Shown here: one piece after another, positions 32,056 to 43,268 of the stretch
Numbering within the stretch: the stretch's first letter is position 1
Layout of the letters: each line of letters opens with the position of its first letter
Assembly (NCBI GenBank): GCA_025558075.1
Contig: JAHLKF010000043.1
Location: 1-64,000, forward strand
Length of the DNA: 64,000 bases
Direction of reading: 5' to 3'
Origin: Gaertneriomyces semiglobifer
Taxonomy: Eukaryota; Chytridiomycota; Chytridiomycetes; Spizellomycetales; Spizellomycetaceae
Notes under the pieces: model-generated
The model's database searches: none
What the model was told of the DNA's origin: nothing
What the model saw: only the letters and a program-made list of their open reading frames with translations
Program-made: the position numbers and the translations under genes

Positions 32056-34026
32056 ATGGGAAGCCAGAATCGCTGGTATCCTTCGGCTCGTGGCGTCTAC
32101 AAACCACCGCCAGTAGGAGCAACCTCGAGTACAGCCAATGGCGGACACCAGCATGATCCTGACACGGACACACGTCCACCGTCATTACAACTCACGTCTG
32201 CAAGTAATTTCAAGGTGCATGCCGAGTTTAACTCTACGTATAATCAAGGCCGTTTCACATCTCTCGAGGAGGAAGCTGTAGAGCGTGCGTTGGACCAATA
32301 CTGCCAAGAGCAAGGGATACCCAGGGAGCACACCACACAATTGGTATTCCGCCGAACAAAGCTACCGCATAGGGATGAAGCCAGCAATCCATATTGGGAT
32401 AAGCGATACAAGATGTGGATCCGAGACGTGTGGAAGTTAGCGAGAATTAATCGTTCCTTGCATCAGCTTCAAAAGTATTTGAAAACTAAGTACTCGTGGC
32501 ATCTTGAAGGTGAAAAGGAGGGCACTGGACCACAAGAATGGTCTGCTGACGATGAGCGTAGGTTGAAGGAGCTGGTGATGCTTAAAGGAGTCGGAAATTG
32601 GAAGGAAATAGATAAAGAGCTTGGTCGGCCTGGAAGCAGACTGAAGTGGGCGCGGATGGAGGCTTTGGCGTCCGGGAACCTCAATAATGGCAAATGGCTT
32701 CCCGATGAATTACAGCGTCTCACTCTTGCTGTCAAAGAAATTATGACAAGAGAGGGTATCACCGAGCCTCACAAAGTAAAGCATTGGGGAGAAATAAGTG
32801 CCAAAGTCGGAACCCGTAGCGTAGCTCAATGCCATCGACGATGGCATCGCACTCCGGATCTCAATTTCAGCTGTGGGAATGTTACGCCGCAGGAGGATGC
32901 CCTGTCTGAGTGGACTGTTGAACATGACAGGGAGTTTGTAACAAAGATGCTAACTTTGTTTCCGAGCGCTTACGATGAGTCGGAAGTACAATGGGATGAG
33001 CTTGCCACACCTGAATGGGGTGCCATCGGTGCACCTGCAAGATTGCGGAACCGTTGGAGACGGCTGCGAGACGCTGCTTCGGATGTAGAAATGCTGACTT
33101 TTCATGAAACTATGGAGCGTGTTTTGGCTCAACTAAGAGATGCGCCTCTGCTCCGTGCCAGCAAAATCGTGTCTCACGTTGACCTTGCCAAAACGATTCA
33201 CGAAATCCCTCTCGAATGGGACGCACATGATCATGCATATACAACGGGGCCTTCTGTCCCTGCAGATTTTTCTAATGCCATTATGCATGAGATGAAATTG
33301 CAGGAATATCCTGGCGCAGCCCCATGTTCGAGCGCGGGACCGTACATTCCTCACGAGAACGATGTGGCAACCCTCATTCAAGGCGCACCTTTGGGTGATC
33401 TCGCCAACCGATCCGCCATTGGCGTGGCAAATTGCAACTTCAAGCAGAGCGCAGTGGGCCCCAACGAAGTAAATTTTGCTTTCAACAATACAGGAAACGA
33501 CACAAGAAAGGATATAATGATGGATAGGCTTACCGATGAGGAACGAGCGATGTTGAAGAGGCAGCAAAAGGCACAGGCGGCATGGGAGCAGACTGCAGAG
33601 CAGTCGGCGCCTTCAATGCCTCAAGGGAGCAGTATAATGGAGACATTGACTGAGGAACAGAAACATTCGTTAGATGCGAGAGTATCCGAGCCCAACACCT
33701 TCATTGGTCAGGATGCCAACCCACCTTTATCAAAGAAGGAGCGGAAACAGCAGAAGAAATCCAAACAAGATAATGCTGGTGGTACCACCCCAGCCGAATC
33801 ACAAGCCATCGAGTTTGTATCTCAAGACCAACAGGGTCCTCTCCCCAGTTCACCGGATGCGGCAAAAAAGAAGAAAAAGAAATCGAAGGCCAAGGCACCG
33901 GCAATAGAGGATGATAGCTCTGGCAAGCGGAAACACGATGGTACGTCTGGACCCGATTCTGACGCCCTCAAGAAGAAGCGTAAAGAGCATAAAACAGCCC
34001 CTCATCCGCTGGTTGAAGTCAGGTAA
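32056..34026 (+). CDS. Myb/SANT-domain DNA-binding protein, Reb1/DMTF1-like
   Basis: Single-exon protein of 656 residues. The middle contains consecutive Myb-like repeats: 'EWSADDERRLKELV...GNWKEIDKEL' (about residues 165-195), 'GKWLPDELQRLTLAV...HWGEISAKVGTRSVAQCHRRWH' (about 214-270) and 'SEWTVEHDREFVTKML...RLRNRWRRLRD' (about 286-345). The layout resembles Reb1/TTF-I and DMTF1 factors, which bind DNA in RNA polymerase I termination and gene regulation. The C-terminus (570-650) is Lys-rich with KKKKKKSK and KKKRKEHK, likely nuclear/nucleolar localisation signals. Which Reb1-type role it plays is inferred. ATG 32056 is the first in frame. Confidence 0.78.
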   Translation: MGSQNRWYPSARGVYKPPPVGATSSTANGGHQHDPDTDTRPPSLQLTSASNFKVHAEFNSTYNQGRFTSLEEEAVERALDQYCQEQGIPREHTTQLVFRRTKLPHRDEASNPYWDKRYKMWIRDVWKLARINRSLHQLQKYLKTKYSWHLEGEKEGTGPQEWSADDERRLKELVMLKGVGNWKEIDKELGRPGSRLKWARMEALASGNLNNGKWLPDELQRLTLAVKEIMTREGITEPHKVKHWGEISAKVGTRSVAQCHRRWHRTPDLNFSCGNVTPQEDALSEWTVEHDREFVTKMLTLFPSAYDESEVQWDELATPEWGAIGAPARLRNRWRRLRDAASDVEMLTFHETMERVLAQLRDAPLLRASKIVSHVDLAKTIHEIPLEWDAHDHAYTTGPSVPADFSNAIMHEMKLQEYPGAAPCSSAGPYIPHENDVATLIQGAPLGDLANRSAIGVANCNFKQSAVGPNEVNFAFNNTGNDTRKDIMMDRLTDEERAMLKRQQKAQAAWEQTAEQSAPSMPQGSSIMETLTEEQKHSLDARVSEPNTFIGQDANPPLSKKERKQQKKSKQDNAGGTTPAESQAIEFVSQDQQGPLPSSPDAAKKKKKKSKAKAPAIEDDSSGKRKHDGTSGPDSDALKKKRKEHKTAPHPLVEVR

Positions 34027-34170
34027 TGGAGAAGTCTTGTAAGTTAGGCTTGTTACAACCTCCAGATCCATGCTGGCAGATATTTGAATTGTAAATACCA
34101 TTTTGATGTCACTCCATTGTACATACCTGGTAACGAAGCGTAATGTTCTTTGCTGGCGGCCAAAGTAAGC

Positions 34171-35010
34171 ATGACTATACCTCGACCAGCTCTTCGGAAG
34201 TCCCTGCGGATGACCTTCTCTGTTCGCTTTGAACAACCCCGCGTATGTTCCCGGCACTTCACGGTAACGTACACGATAGGCTTGAACCATTCAACGATCC
34301 CACACTGACACCTCTCTGAACACCATTTTGTGAACCAGCTCCATTCAGGCTCCCGTGCCACACCCCAGAATCATGCTGTTGAGATAGCCCCGTTTGGAGG
34401 AGAGACTGGGTACTCGAATCTGACAGATTTGAAGGGGTTCACTGTAGAGCCGTTTCCCAAGAATGTGGCAAACATATTGCAGATGCCTGTCAACGAAGAG
34501 GATGTTGAAATGAAGCCAGGTGAGACTATCGTGGTCACATCATTGCTGCTTCATGTGCTTCCGCTTAAGGACAGGATGATTTCCGTCACAGATGGTTTGA
34601 TATACCTGCCCGAGATCAAATATCGCAGGATTCTAAATCAGGCATTTGGCCCTGGAGGATGGGGTATGATTCCTCATGGCCCTCACTCTATTGAAAACAA
34701 GCGACTTTCGAGGGAGTATGCTTTGTACTGTTTGGGACGCTTTGTGGCTCAAGCCAGAGGGGCTCATGATTTCAATGGAGACGAGTCAAAACTGCCCATT
34801 GCCACGGAAGCCGCCAAATCAAATGCACTGATGCGATGCTGTAAGGACTTGGGCGTTGCATCTGAATTGTGGGATCCAGTTTTTATTGCGAAGTTCAGGA
34901 AGCGCTACTGTCAACAGGAGTGGGTCCAAGACAATAGCGGCCGCAAGAAGTACATTTGGATGCGTATTGACCGTCCTTTACCTGTTGGATATAGCCGGGC
35001 AAATGGGTAA
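34171..35010 (+). CDS. MGM101: Mitochondrial genome maintenance protein MGM101
   Basis: Rad52-related single-strand-annealing protein needed for mitochondrial DNA repair and maintenance. Two phase-checked exons, 34171-34242 and 34339-35010, with intron 34243-34338 (GTATGT...AACCAG), give 247 residues. Exon 1 encodes an Arg-rich, acid-poor leader (MTIPRPALRKSLRMTF), a typical matrix-targeting peptide. The core is clear: 'PFGGETGYSNLTDLKGFTVE', 'GPGGWGMIPHGPHS', 'SNALMRCCKDLGVASELWDP' and 'YCQQEWVQD'. The annotation would miss the leader if only the long frame from 34330 were taken. Confidence 0.95.
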
Positions 35011-35145
35011 CAGAGTGCTTAGACGTATGTACAGCGGATATGGAGTTTGGGCAATGTGCGGTTATTTCCCGCGATTTTGGTCTTGCTACTCTTCAACGGC
35101 TTGCAAAGTAGAGTTGCAGTGGGACTCGGAACCGCATGTGGCGAT

Positions 35146-35364
35146 TTACCTGAAGATCGAGTTTGAATGAACACCTTGAACCAAAATCACCTTCACGTCG
35201 CATCCGGTCCACCTTTTTCCTCGATCGAATCCGTGCTGTTTGTCCTTCTTTGTCGGAAGTCTATCTTTGTAATGGTTCGCAAAGTCCCTCTCAATAGGCC
35301 ATTTTTCATGGCCATGGCCTAGCTCACTCTCAACGTTGTTGACTTCCTTGGAAATGGGGGACAT
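35146..35364 (-). CDS. Small hydrophilic hypothetical protein
   Basis: A 72-residue frame from ATG 35364, rich in charged residues (GHGHEKWPIERDF; KDRLPTKKDKQHGFDRGK). The 'HGFDRGKRWTGCDVK' end recalls the FDRxSGTG motif of Stm1/HABP4-type RNA-binding proteins, but the expected following Gly-rich KGGxGxxNWG is not found. A donor-like GTGATT follows DVK, so the last 15 residues may be intronic read-through. It is tail-to-tail with MGM101. Low confidence. Confidence 0.35.
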   Translation of the reverse strand: MSPISKEVNNVESELGHGHEKWPIERDFANHYKDRLPTKKDKQHGFDRGKRWTGCDVKVILVQGVHSNSIFR

Positions 35365-35808
35365 CTTCTTGCTGCGGCGGTAAGTTCCATACTAATACGA
35401 ACTCGACCATCATGCCAAAGCATACGGAACATGTTATTTCGAATATTGGGAGAAGTCCAAACCTGGCGACCACTCTCATTCTAGTCCCGCCTATAGGACA
35501 CACAAGCAACAAACGGCAGAGAATCTACGTGATCTTTCTCGCGCCATTCACTTGCTCAGTGAACCTTGGACACTAGTGATCATTCTACATGTGGGTAACC
35601 TACCGTGATAATAAGGTTTCTTGGAACAGATCAGAACTGGTCGAACGCGTTCACTGCCGCTTACCTAAGCGGAAATACGCGCGCACGCTTTCCTGGCGCG
35701 AGAAGGTCGAAGGCTGTTCAGATCGCTTTGACGGTGGTGGGTCTAGTAGCCAACCGACTTTCAGCACAACGATACGCCTTTTCGTTTACCTCGTGAAATA
35801 AGTAATCA
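35365..35808. other. Intergenic region
   Basis: No gene supported. Two overlapping + frames at 35589-35801 lack domain signals and end just before the tubby gene start. Confidence 0.4.
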
Positions 35809-38294
35809 ATGCCTGTCGACGTAGGTACGTTAGAAGTTGATTACAAATAAGCTTATTGCAGGCATCGGATTCCAATGTTTTGTTTATACCAGCCCCTGTG
35901 CGGATGAACCCGGGTGAAGATCCAAATACCGCACTCCAACTCAAGCAGTTAAAGAAAGAGCTCAAAGAATGGGAGCGCCAGTTTGCTGAAAGAGAAGGAA
36001 GGAAACCGGGAAAGACGGATATCACAAGCGACAAAGAAATAGGTTTGTGGTGAATGACGGTGCTACCGAGAAAGAAACACAATGTCTCATTGGTATTCTG
36101 TGGCATGTAGCGCGACGGTATAAAGCTTATAACAAGCTGAAGGCTTCCGTAGACTCTACCGCCAGTCCTCAAGAGGAAGCTCCTGCCGAACCTCCGCGAC
36201 GTCCAAAATCAGCCGTCAGAACCAAAAGTCGCCAGGCGCAAAGTAAAGAGGCTAGTGGCGTCGAAGTAGAGTTAGTGCAAACTTTGGATACGAGTGCTAA
36301 GCCTGAAACGTCGCCGGTAGCGAAAGCAGCCGGGAAGAAAGGCGGAAGAAGTCGAACGTCCCGCGACCGCAGGGCTAACGAGCAGGAAGAATCAGTTGAG
36401 GCGGGTGACGTGGAAGGGGAAGCGGAGGACCATACTTCAAAAACGGTTCGCTTTTCTGATTCTGACACCGATACTCCGAATGTGCGCCAACAACCGACAT
36501 TAACGAGTAATCTGCATACAACCGATGTGTCCACGTCTGGGCCGGAAGCGAGGCCGTGGGGGACAGCTGGCGCCCTTCCAGATAACTTTAAGCTACGTAG
36601 AAACACCCTCTCCAGCGGACCACGCCCTACGGCCGACATTGACACTGAACGGCCTGGCAGCGGTCGAGGCAACAGCGCGGGTCGGCGGTTGACTCTTCCA
36701 GAGGACTCATCTCGACCCAGCTCCGGTGCGAGCGCCGGCTCAGGATTTGACACACCGGAGTCTGGTGAATTCTTGGATTTCATGAATCGTAAGAGAGAAC
36801 TTGAAACCATAGCTTCAAAGCCTCCGCATGCAGTATCCGCGGCGGAAGCGTTGAAGGCGCAACAGGAGCTGCAAGGCAGCGCGCGCCAGAGGGTGATGCC
36901 TCCTACACCAACGATCATTCGGCCAACTCCGGTGGTAACGACCATTACTGTGCGGCCGTCAAGCCCTCCTTCATCCATGGTAGCAAGGGCGGAACCGCCT
37001 AGGGTTACCGAGGTGCGTCACGTTGCTAAGCCATACGAACCCGACGAGGACGAAGACTCAGATGCGGAAATAATCGAGGACACGTCTGCAGGAGCGAAAG
37101 AACAGAGCTTTTCTTCGATTATCAATAGCAAAGTTCCTCGTAAAGCGACCGCGTTCGCAGATGCTAATGCTGAACAGGACAAATTGAGCGAAGACGAGGC
37201 AGACAATGATGCCACGGCTGACAGCAAAGAGCTTGTTGCTCCAGCTGGAAAACCTACAGCAAGCACCTTCGGAGCCGACGCGATAGGTACAGCCACCGAT
37301 CCCAGTGTGAGCAACCCCAGAGTTTTCTTCCGGCTACCAGAAGGTCACATCCTTCGGTGCAAGCTGTACCGGAAGAAAAACCTACTTGACAAGGCGCATC
37401 CAACGTTCTTTTTGTACAACCAGGCCGACGAGCAGTTCCTTCTTGCTGCAAGGAAGCGGAAGAAGTCCAAAAGCGTGAACTATGTAATCTCCAACAGTCA
37501 CGTGGACCTCAGTAAGGATTCGAAGCACTACATAGCTAAGCTCAAGTTAGTATTTGCGAGACTGGGCTAAATCTGCCACAGGCCCGAAACTGATGCAATT
37601 TCTTTCTAATTCTTAGGGCCAATTTCTCACGGACGAACTTCACTCTCTACGACGCACGATCGTACAATCCGCGCGCCACAAACAAGGGCCTTCGCGAGCT
37701 TGCGTGCGTGAGCTACGTATGTTTCCAGAATTTGTGAGACATGGAATTGGTCCAGCATCTGACTTAACATTGTACCACAGAGTAAAACGGTGCTCCCGCG
37801 CGAAATGTCTGTGGCGATTCCTGCGAAACACATTGAAGAGCTTTCGGTGAGTCCGTGTGTGGTTGTGAACAGAGTTGTTCCTGGATTCGTCAAGGCTGAC
37901 AGTGCGGTCGCTTGTAGGATCAATTGTCACAGGATATCATGACGGACATCAAAACCCAAAACACCGAGAAGCTGCTCTTCCTACGCAACAAGCCGCCACG
38001 GTGGAATGAAGCCACACAGTCTCATTGTCTGAACTTTGGAGGCCGCGTGACGCACCCATCCATCAAAAACTTCCAACTCATTGGCGCTGGGAATGGTAGG
38101 TTGCGTACAGTCGGTGCTTGACTCTCAACCCGAAACTCAAGTGTCTCCTTGTTTCTGTGGCAGAAAACTTTGTGGTCATGCAATTCGGGCGTTGTGGACC
38201 AGATTATTTCACTTTGGACGTGAGATATCCAATGACTCCATTGGAAGCATTCTGCGTTGCGTTATCAACGTTTGATGCTTACGACAACGCTTGA
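35809..38294 (+). CDS. Tubby-domain protein with FAM13/Sld2-like N-terminus
   Basis: Seven phase-checked exons: 35809-35820, 35862-36042, 36111-37545, 37617-37716, 37781-37846, 37918-38095 and 38164-38294. The first exon is only MPVD. Near the N-terminus is a coiled-coil '[29 protein letters not shown]...[12 protein letters not shown]', like the FAM13 C-terminal/Sld2-type motif. A long disordered, Ser/Pro/Glu-rich middle follows (about residues 85-415). The C-terminus is a tubby domain: '[18 protein letters not shown]', '[17 protein letters not shown]', '[23 protein letters not shown]' and '[18 protein letters not shown]', ending FDAYDNA. Tubby proteins bind phosphoinositides and, in flagellates, help traffic cargo to cilia. 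The middle frame is Glu-rich but unbroken, so the join looks like one gene. Confidence 0.88.
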
Positions 38295-38332
38295 AGCTCC
38301 TCATCCTGTACAATAAGCGCCACACGTAGATT

Positions 38333-38987
38333 TCAACCTTGATGAATTAAATATACATTAACGAACGTTACATATGGGCAATGATGGTATGAGAACCGCG
38401 ATGGTACACGGCTGTAGAGCGACGAATGTTGAGGAAAAGTGCTTTTGCTCTGTGCAGTCAAAATACGCATCTGCGAGAGCGCTTCCTCTCGTATTGATGG
38501 CAGCAACGGAAATGAGAGCATAGTATGTCCACTGGTTGCACGATGTTGATGTCTATCCGCACGGCGGTGTCGACTGAGAGTCTGACGGCGTCCTACCGTT
38601 TGCCCATGAATGTTCTTTCCGCACCTTCTTTTAGCTCCTACGTTGCAAGTGACAACCGTCAACCAAGTGTGAAGAGTGTGCCTGTCTTCCATTAGGCAGC
38701 CCACCTTCTTGAACTCTTCCATAAACGTAACCAACTTCTCCTTGGTCTCGTCAACCACGTGTGGATTTACTAAATCTTCACCGAGTTCTTCTGCCGTTCT
38801 GGTCCCTAAAAATAACGACGATAGACGTCAGGAATGAAGACACAGTCAAGGTTCTGCGACAGGTCGCACCTTTGCCAGTGATCTCTTGAATTTTCTTCTC
38901 TGTTGTCACCGCGAAACGCTGAAACAGCCTATTGTTGGCCAATGCCTCTACCAGCTGGGTATGTACCACTTGTCGCCACGGGAGCAT
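38333..38987 (-). CDS. Small hypothetical protein
   Basis: Starts at ATG 38987 (MLPWRQVVHTQLVEAL) with a basic/hydrophobic N-terminus that could be a mitochondrial leader. A GTGCGA...TTTTAG intron (about 38806-38869) joins 'QEITGKG' to 'TRTAEELGEDLVNPHV'. The conserved-looking part ends near 'FKKVGCLME' (about 38690); the remaining frame to 38333 looks non-coding, and a donor GTAGGA near 38641 may start another intron. Family not recognised. It is tail-to-tail with the tubby gene. Confidence 0.45.
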
Positions 38988-39719
38988 TATGAATATGGTC
39001 CGTCTCGAAGCAAGTCAATGATGAGGAGTTTCCGATAAGTTCGTGGACAAGCTTCACGTCTTGGCTGGCGCTGATAAGTCGGCTGACTGGGAAACCTCTG
39101 CACAGGAGGGAGTAATAGCTACATGCAGTATTTAGCGATATTTAGCGGCGGCAGTAACGACCTGGCTGCTGTCGGCCAACCGTCGAGCGCTGTTTTGATT
39201 CAAAAATGGAACATTTCAACGGGTTTCCACTATGTATTATCAATAACAAAATAGTGCCGACAGGATTCTAACGCCGATTCTGCAGACGACGAACATGAAC
39301 ACCGTTGACCACCGTCGTCTGTGGAGTTTGGGTGAGCGCTCCACGCGCGAAAGGCAGGTTACTTGTAATCATGAGTGAGAGGCACCCTCTATTGGATAAT
39401 GCAGTTCGAGCAACACGTAAGGTGCCAAAAAGAGGTCCGTCTCCGTCGGAGACGAGACCACCCGATTCTCATGAACCCATAGCTGTGCGCTTTCAAACGT
39501 AAGATCAAAACCCTTCTTGAATCCAGGCAACAAGTCTACCAAATGTCCTGCCTGTCGCTGCTGCGTTAAAAGTTCATCGCCGCCAAGAACAGTCTCTCGT
39601 CGATGACAGCGGCCTTTCTATCGATAAGATAATGTAACGACATCAGCTGTTGCTCCGAATACTTGGCTTTCTGGGCAACCGATGATAGTTGAGCAACAGC
39701 AGCAGCAGTCGCAGCGGAA
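38988..39719. other. Intergenic region
   Basis: No gene supported. A CAGCAGCAGCAG tract lies immediately before the RabGAP start codon (about 39697-39710). A short + frame at 39305-39502 has no domain signal. Confidence 0.4.
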
Positions 39720-42351
39720 ATGGCAGAGGAAGCAGAGGTTTTCCATGCCGAGAAGGTCTACTTGGACCTTGCTACGGGTCAGGAAGGATGGGTTTGGTTA
39801 GGAAGATTTCAGGTCAGCGAAGATTTGTGCGTAGGTCGACCCAACTTGGCGTCCACTCACGCAAACTGGGCAATAGGATACCTGGACACTGGGCCTTTTC
39901 GTTTCAGAAGGGCTGAAGCCTGATAGAAAGCGCGCATTAGAGCTGGCCGCGAAAGGAGGCATGTGTTTCTCTTGCAGCCGCCATTCTTCATTGGCTCACC
40001 CACTGACATTGCCGTGTATTTCATTAGGCACCGCGGCCAATCAGCCGATCACCTTACCGAGCACTGTGGTGAATGGTTTGGGTTCGCGACATAAGTCTGT
40101 AAATCAACTCCGGGGTTTTCGCATCGAGAGCGAACTCACTTTGCTGGAGAGGCAGGAAGTATGCTTGACGCGTTGGCAAGTGTTGGATACGGCGATGGAG
40201 GAAATATGGCAAGTCTGGAGCTCACGGAACCTAGAAGGATTGAACGGTGCTCTCAATACATGGTTGGATGTGACTGGATACACAATCGTTGCAGTGGAGG
40301 AAGATGTGAAGGAGGAAAAGTACGGCCAAATTGAAGGTTTTGCTTCTGGCTGTTGACAGTGAAGAGCTCATCTCTTATCTTTGCAGACTTATAACTTTGG
40401 AAGATGACGATGACAATGAGATGGTGGTCGGCAAGCAAGTGATACATGAATTGCGCCCCATCACGAGTGGCGCGCGACCAGCGGCTTCTCCACTACTACG
40501 GCCCGTATCGGCGACATCCAGCCGACCTACTTCACCAAATCCATTTGCTAGGCTGGGTACACTCGGAATGGGCGTTGTGAGAGGCGTTATGGGAGACCCA
40601 GTGGCCAACGTAAGTTTCATGTGCGAATACTTTTACTTCATTTTCTTTCAATGCGGATCACCAACGCCCTGGTACCATGGTCATTTAGAAATTGGAGGAA
40701 TCAGCGTGGCACTTGCTCGAAAACTTCTCTAGGGTGACCAACTTGGCTAAAACCGGTACCACGCATGTTTTGGAACATCCATTGGCCCGACCGATCTTGC
40801 CGTACATTCCACCACATGTTCGGGAATATTTTGTTGACGAGGACGTGGAGAACTTGGTGGGCGAGTATGAAGGTGCTGGTGAATACCTAAGACGGTTCAT
40901 TGGCGGGTTCGGCCTGGGTGCATCGCCTCCAGTACAGGACGGGAAACTTGACAGTCTGATAGAATCAATGGGTGATTTTGAGGTTCTATCGGTAAGTCCT
41001 AACGTTTCTACCATTTCTGGTGGTTGCTCCTCAGTTCAGATAATCTGATATATTGAGTTGCGAATAGGGTGGTAGTAGTACGAAGAGGACGGCAGAGCCG
41101 ATCAGAGCAGAAGAGTGGATTACGTGGTATGACTCCTCAGGCCGTCTTACGCGCACACCGGAGGATATCAAGCGCAGAATATTTGAAGGTGGTGTGGAAC
41201 ACGACATTCGCATGGACGTTTGGAAGTATTTGGTTGGTGTTTTTGAGTGGAATTCTACAGAAGCTGAAAGAGAGAGACTGCTGAGCGATAAGAAAGAGGA
41301 ATACTTCAAGATCAAGGCTCAGTGGCAAAGCATCTTAACGGAAGCGGGGCCAGAACTCGTAGAAGAACCGGACAACGGCAATGGCCAGGCCGGTGACGAG
41401 AATGAAGACGGTGACGTAGTGAATAAGATTCGAGGCCGAAAATGGAGAGTAGAAAAGGATGTGGTGAGAACGGATCGGACATTACCGTACTTTGCCGAAA
41501 CGGATCCCAATCACAACGGAGAGAATGCAGACGGAGATCAAACATCCGATAGTAACGCTGTCACCAGCACGGATTTGGACATTGTGATACAGCGCAACCC
41601 ACGTTTGGCGATGCTACGAGACATTTTAGTCACGTATAGCATGTACAACTTTGAGATTGGTTACGTACAGGGAATGAATGACCTGGCGGCGCCGCTCTTG
41701 GCCATAATGCAAGACGAGAGTGAAACGTTTTGGACATTCGTTGGAATCATGCAATTTGGTCAGAAGAACTTGGAAAAGAACTTTGCACGTGATCAAACCG
41801 GAATGCGGACTCAGTTGCACCGATTGGAACTTCTCATCAAGTTCCTGGATCCTGCACTGTATCTACACCTACAACGAACGGAAAGCATCAACTTATTCTG
41901 CTGCTTCAGGTGGCTTCTTGTTCTGTTCAAGCGCGAGTTTTCTGTCTCGGATACCCTGAAAATATGGGAGTCGATCTGGTCATGTTCCGAAACACGCGCC
42001 TTTCCGCTCTTTGTTGCGGTGGCAATCTTGAACTGGAAGCGACGAGAACTAATGACGTTGACAGCCTTCGATGAGACGTTAAAGTTCATCAACGAACTCA
42101 GCGGCAAACTCGATGTTGAAGAATGCCTTGGCCGAGCTGGCGTTCTCGTTCGAGTGTTTAGGGAGCGATGTAGAGATGTTGGTAGGGATAGGTTAGCTGT
42201 TGAGACTGAAGAAGGTGTGGACGCTCAGAAGAGTGATGTGGACGGAGAGTGGGAGCAGATTAAGCGATCAGATGCCAGGCGAGACATACCTGGAGCGGAA
42301 ATGACAGATGAGGAGATATGGGAGTTGGTTGGGCTTTTAGATAGGAGTTAA
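39720..42351 (+). CDS. TBC-domain Rab GTPase-activating protein (Gyp7/TBC1D15-like)
   Basis: Stimulates GTP hydrolysis by Rab proteins; the Gyp7/TBC1D15 group acts on Rab7-type GTPases at late endosomes/vacuoles (family knowledge). ATG 39720 starts MAEEAEVFHAEKVYLDL; several introns follow in 39800-41070 and are only partly resolved. 'DFEVLS' (about 40990) and 'RAEEWITWYDSSGRL' (about 41105) precede the TBC domain as in TBC1D15. The domain (41150-42150) has the catalytic Arg finger in 'VEKDVVRTDRT' (about 41455) and the Gln finger in 'IGYVQGM' (about 41660), plus 'LFCCFRWLLVLFKREF'. An acidic 60-residue insertion (41345-41440, 41500-41570) interrupts the domain. The stop is TAA at 42349. The tail 'EEIWELVGLLDRS' is acidic. 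Confidence 0.88.
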
Positions 42352-43268
42352 TTAGCTCTACGGGGATCTACCCTTGTATAAATGTATGCCAGAACGCGTG
42401 CGGTTGAATTTCAATATCGTTTTGTCAAAGCGACAAAGTGATCGCGTCGACTTTGATCTCTACAAAGGCTGTCCAGTTGTCGATTGGAGGTCGGAGTTAC
42501 AAGACAGGTCAACTCCGCGGATCATGTGAACTCCGCGGAGGTTTCGGAATTCGATGGATTGTAATTATACGCCGGTTAAATTAGATACACAATAACCTTC
42601 TTTCGACTCCATGGAGATCCCGGCGATGAGTGTTGACACCTACCGTCGGCTGAATTTAAGCGCATGTGATTAGGTCCTCCATGGGTCGATATCTCTTTAA
42701 AATTTAACCTGTGGACGCCCACTAGCCAGAGTGTGTACAAGTAGCAGTCTCCACGATCACATCGCGGCTTTGAGAGAACTACTTGGTATTTAAGCAATAC
42801 GCGTCTCAGCGTGACGGAAATAACCCAGCAGCCGTCAGCAATGCCGGGCATATTGCCAAACATGGAACCTGTCGCTGATTATCGCTGAGACGGAAATAAC
42901 CCAGCAGCCGTCAGCAATGCCGGGCATATTGCCAAACATGGAACCTGTCGCTGATTATCACATATGGTACATGCGGTTCATAGTAGTGCCCTCGAAGAGG
43001 ATCGTAAATGTGATTAATGTTATCCATCACCCAATTACTACCTGCCTCTCCCATCATCGCAACTCATGTCAATCTCTATATTAAAAGGATACACCTGCTA
43101 GTTGTTGAACCAGCGCCCACAAGCCACCTTCACGAAAAAAGCAGCCAGTGAGACGCTAGTCCTAATTCGGTCGCCGAATACCAAACTCTACGTATGCAAA
43201 CCTGCGACCCATGCTGCAACCAGATATGCCATTTGATGTGAACATTCACAAGTTGCGACATCAACGTA
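42352..43268. other. Intergenic region with a tandem duplication
   Basis: No gene supported. It carries the 76-bp tandem duplication described separately and, near 42510-42540, a small repeated AACTCCGCGGA motif. Confidence 0.5.
42813..42959. repeat. 76-bp tandem duplication
   Basis: 71-bp blocks at 42813-42883 and 42889-42959 are identical by eye, separated by GCTGA. Lack of divergence suggests a recent event. Confidence 0.92.

Noticed and set aside
36169..36978. 269-residue minus-strand frame
   Set aside because: Antisense shadow of the tubby protein's disordered middle, whose + frame is confirmed by phase-checked exons.
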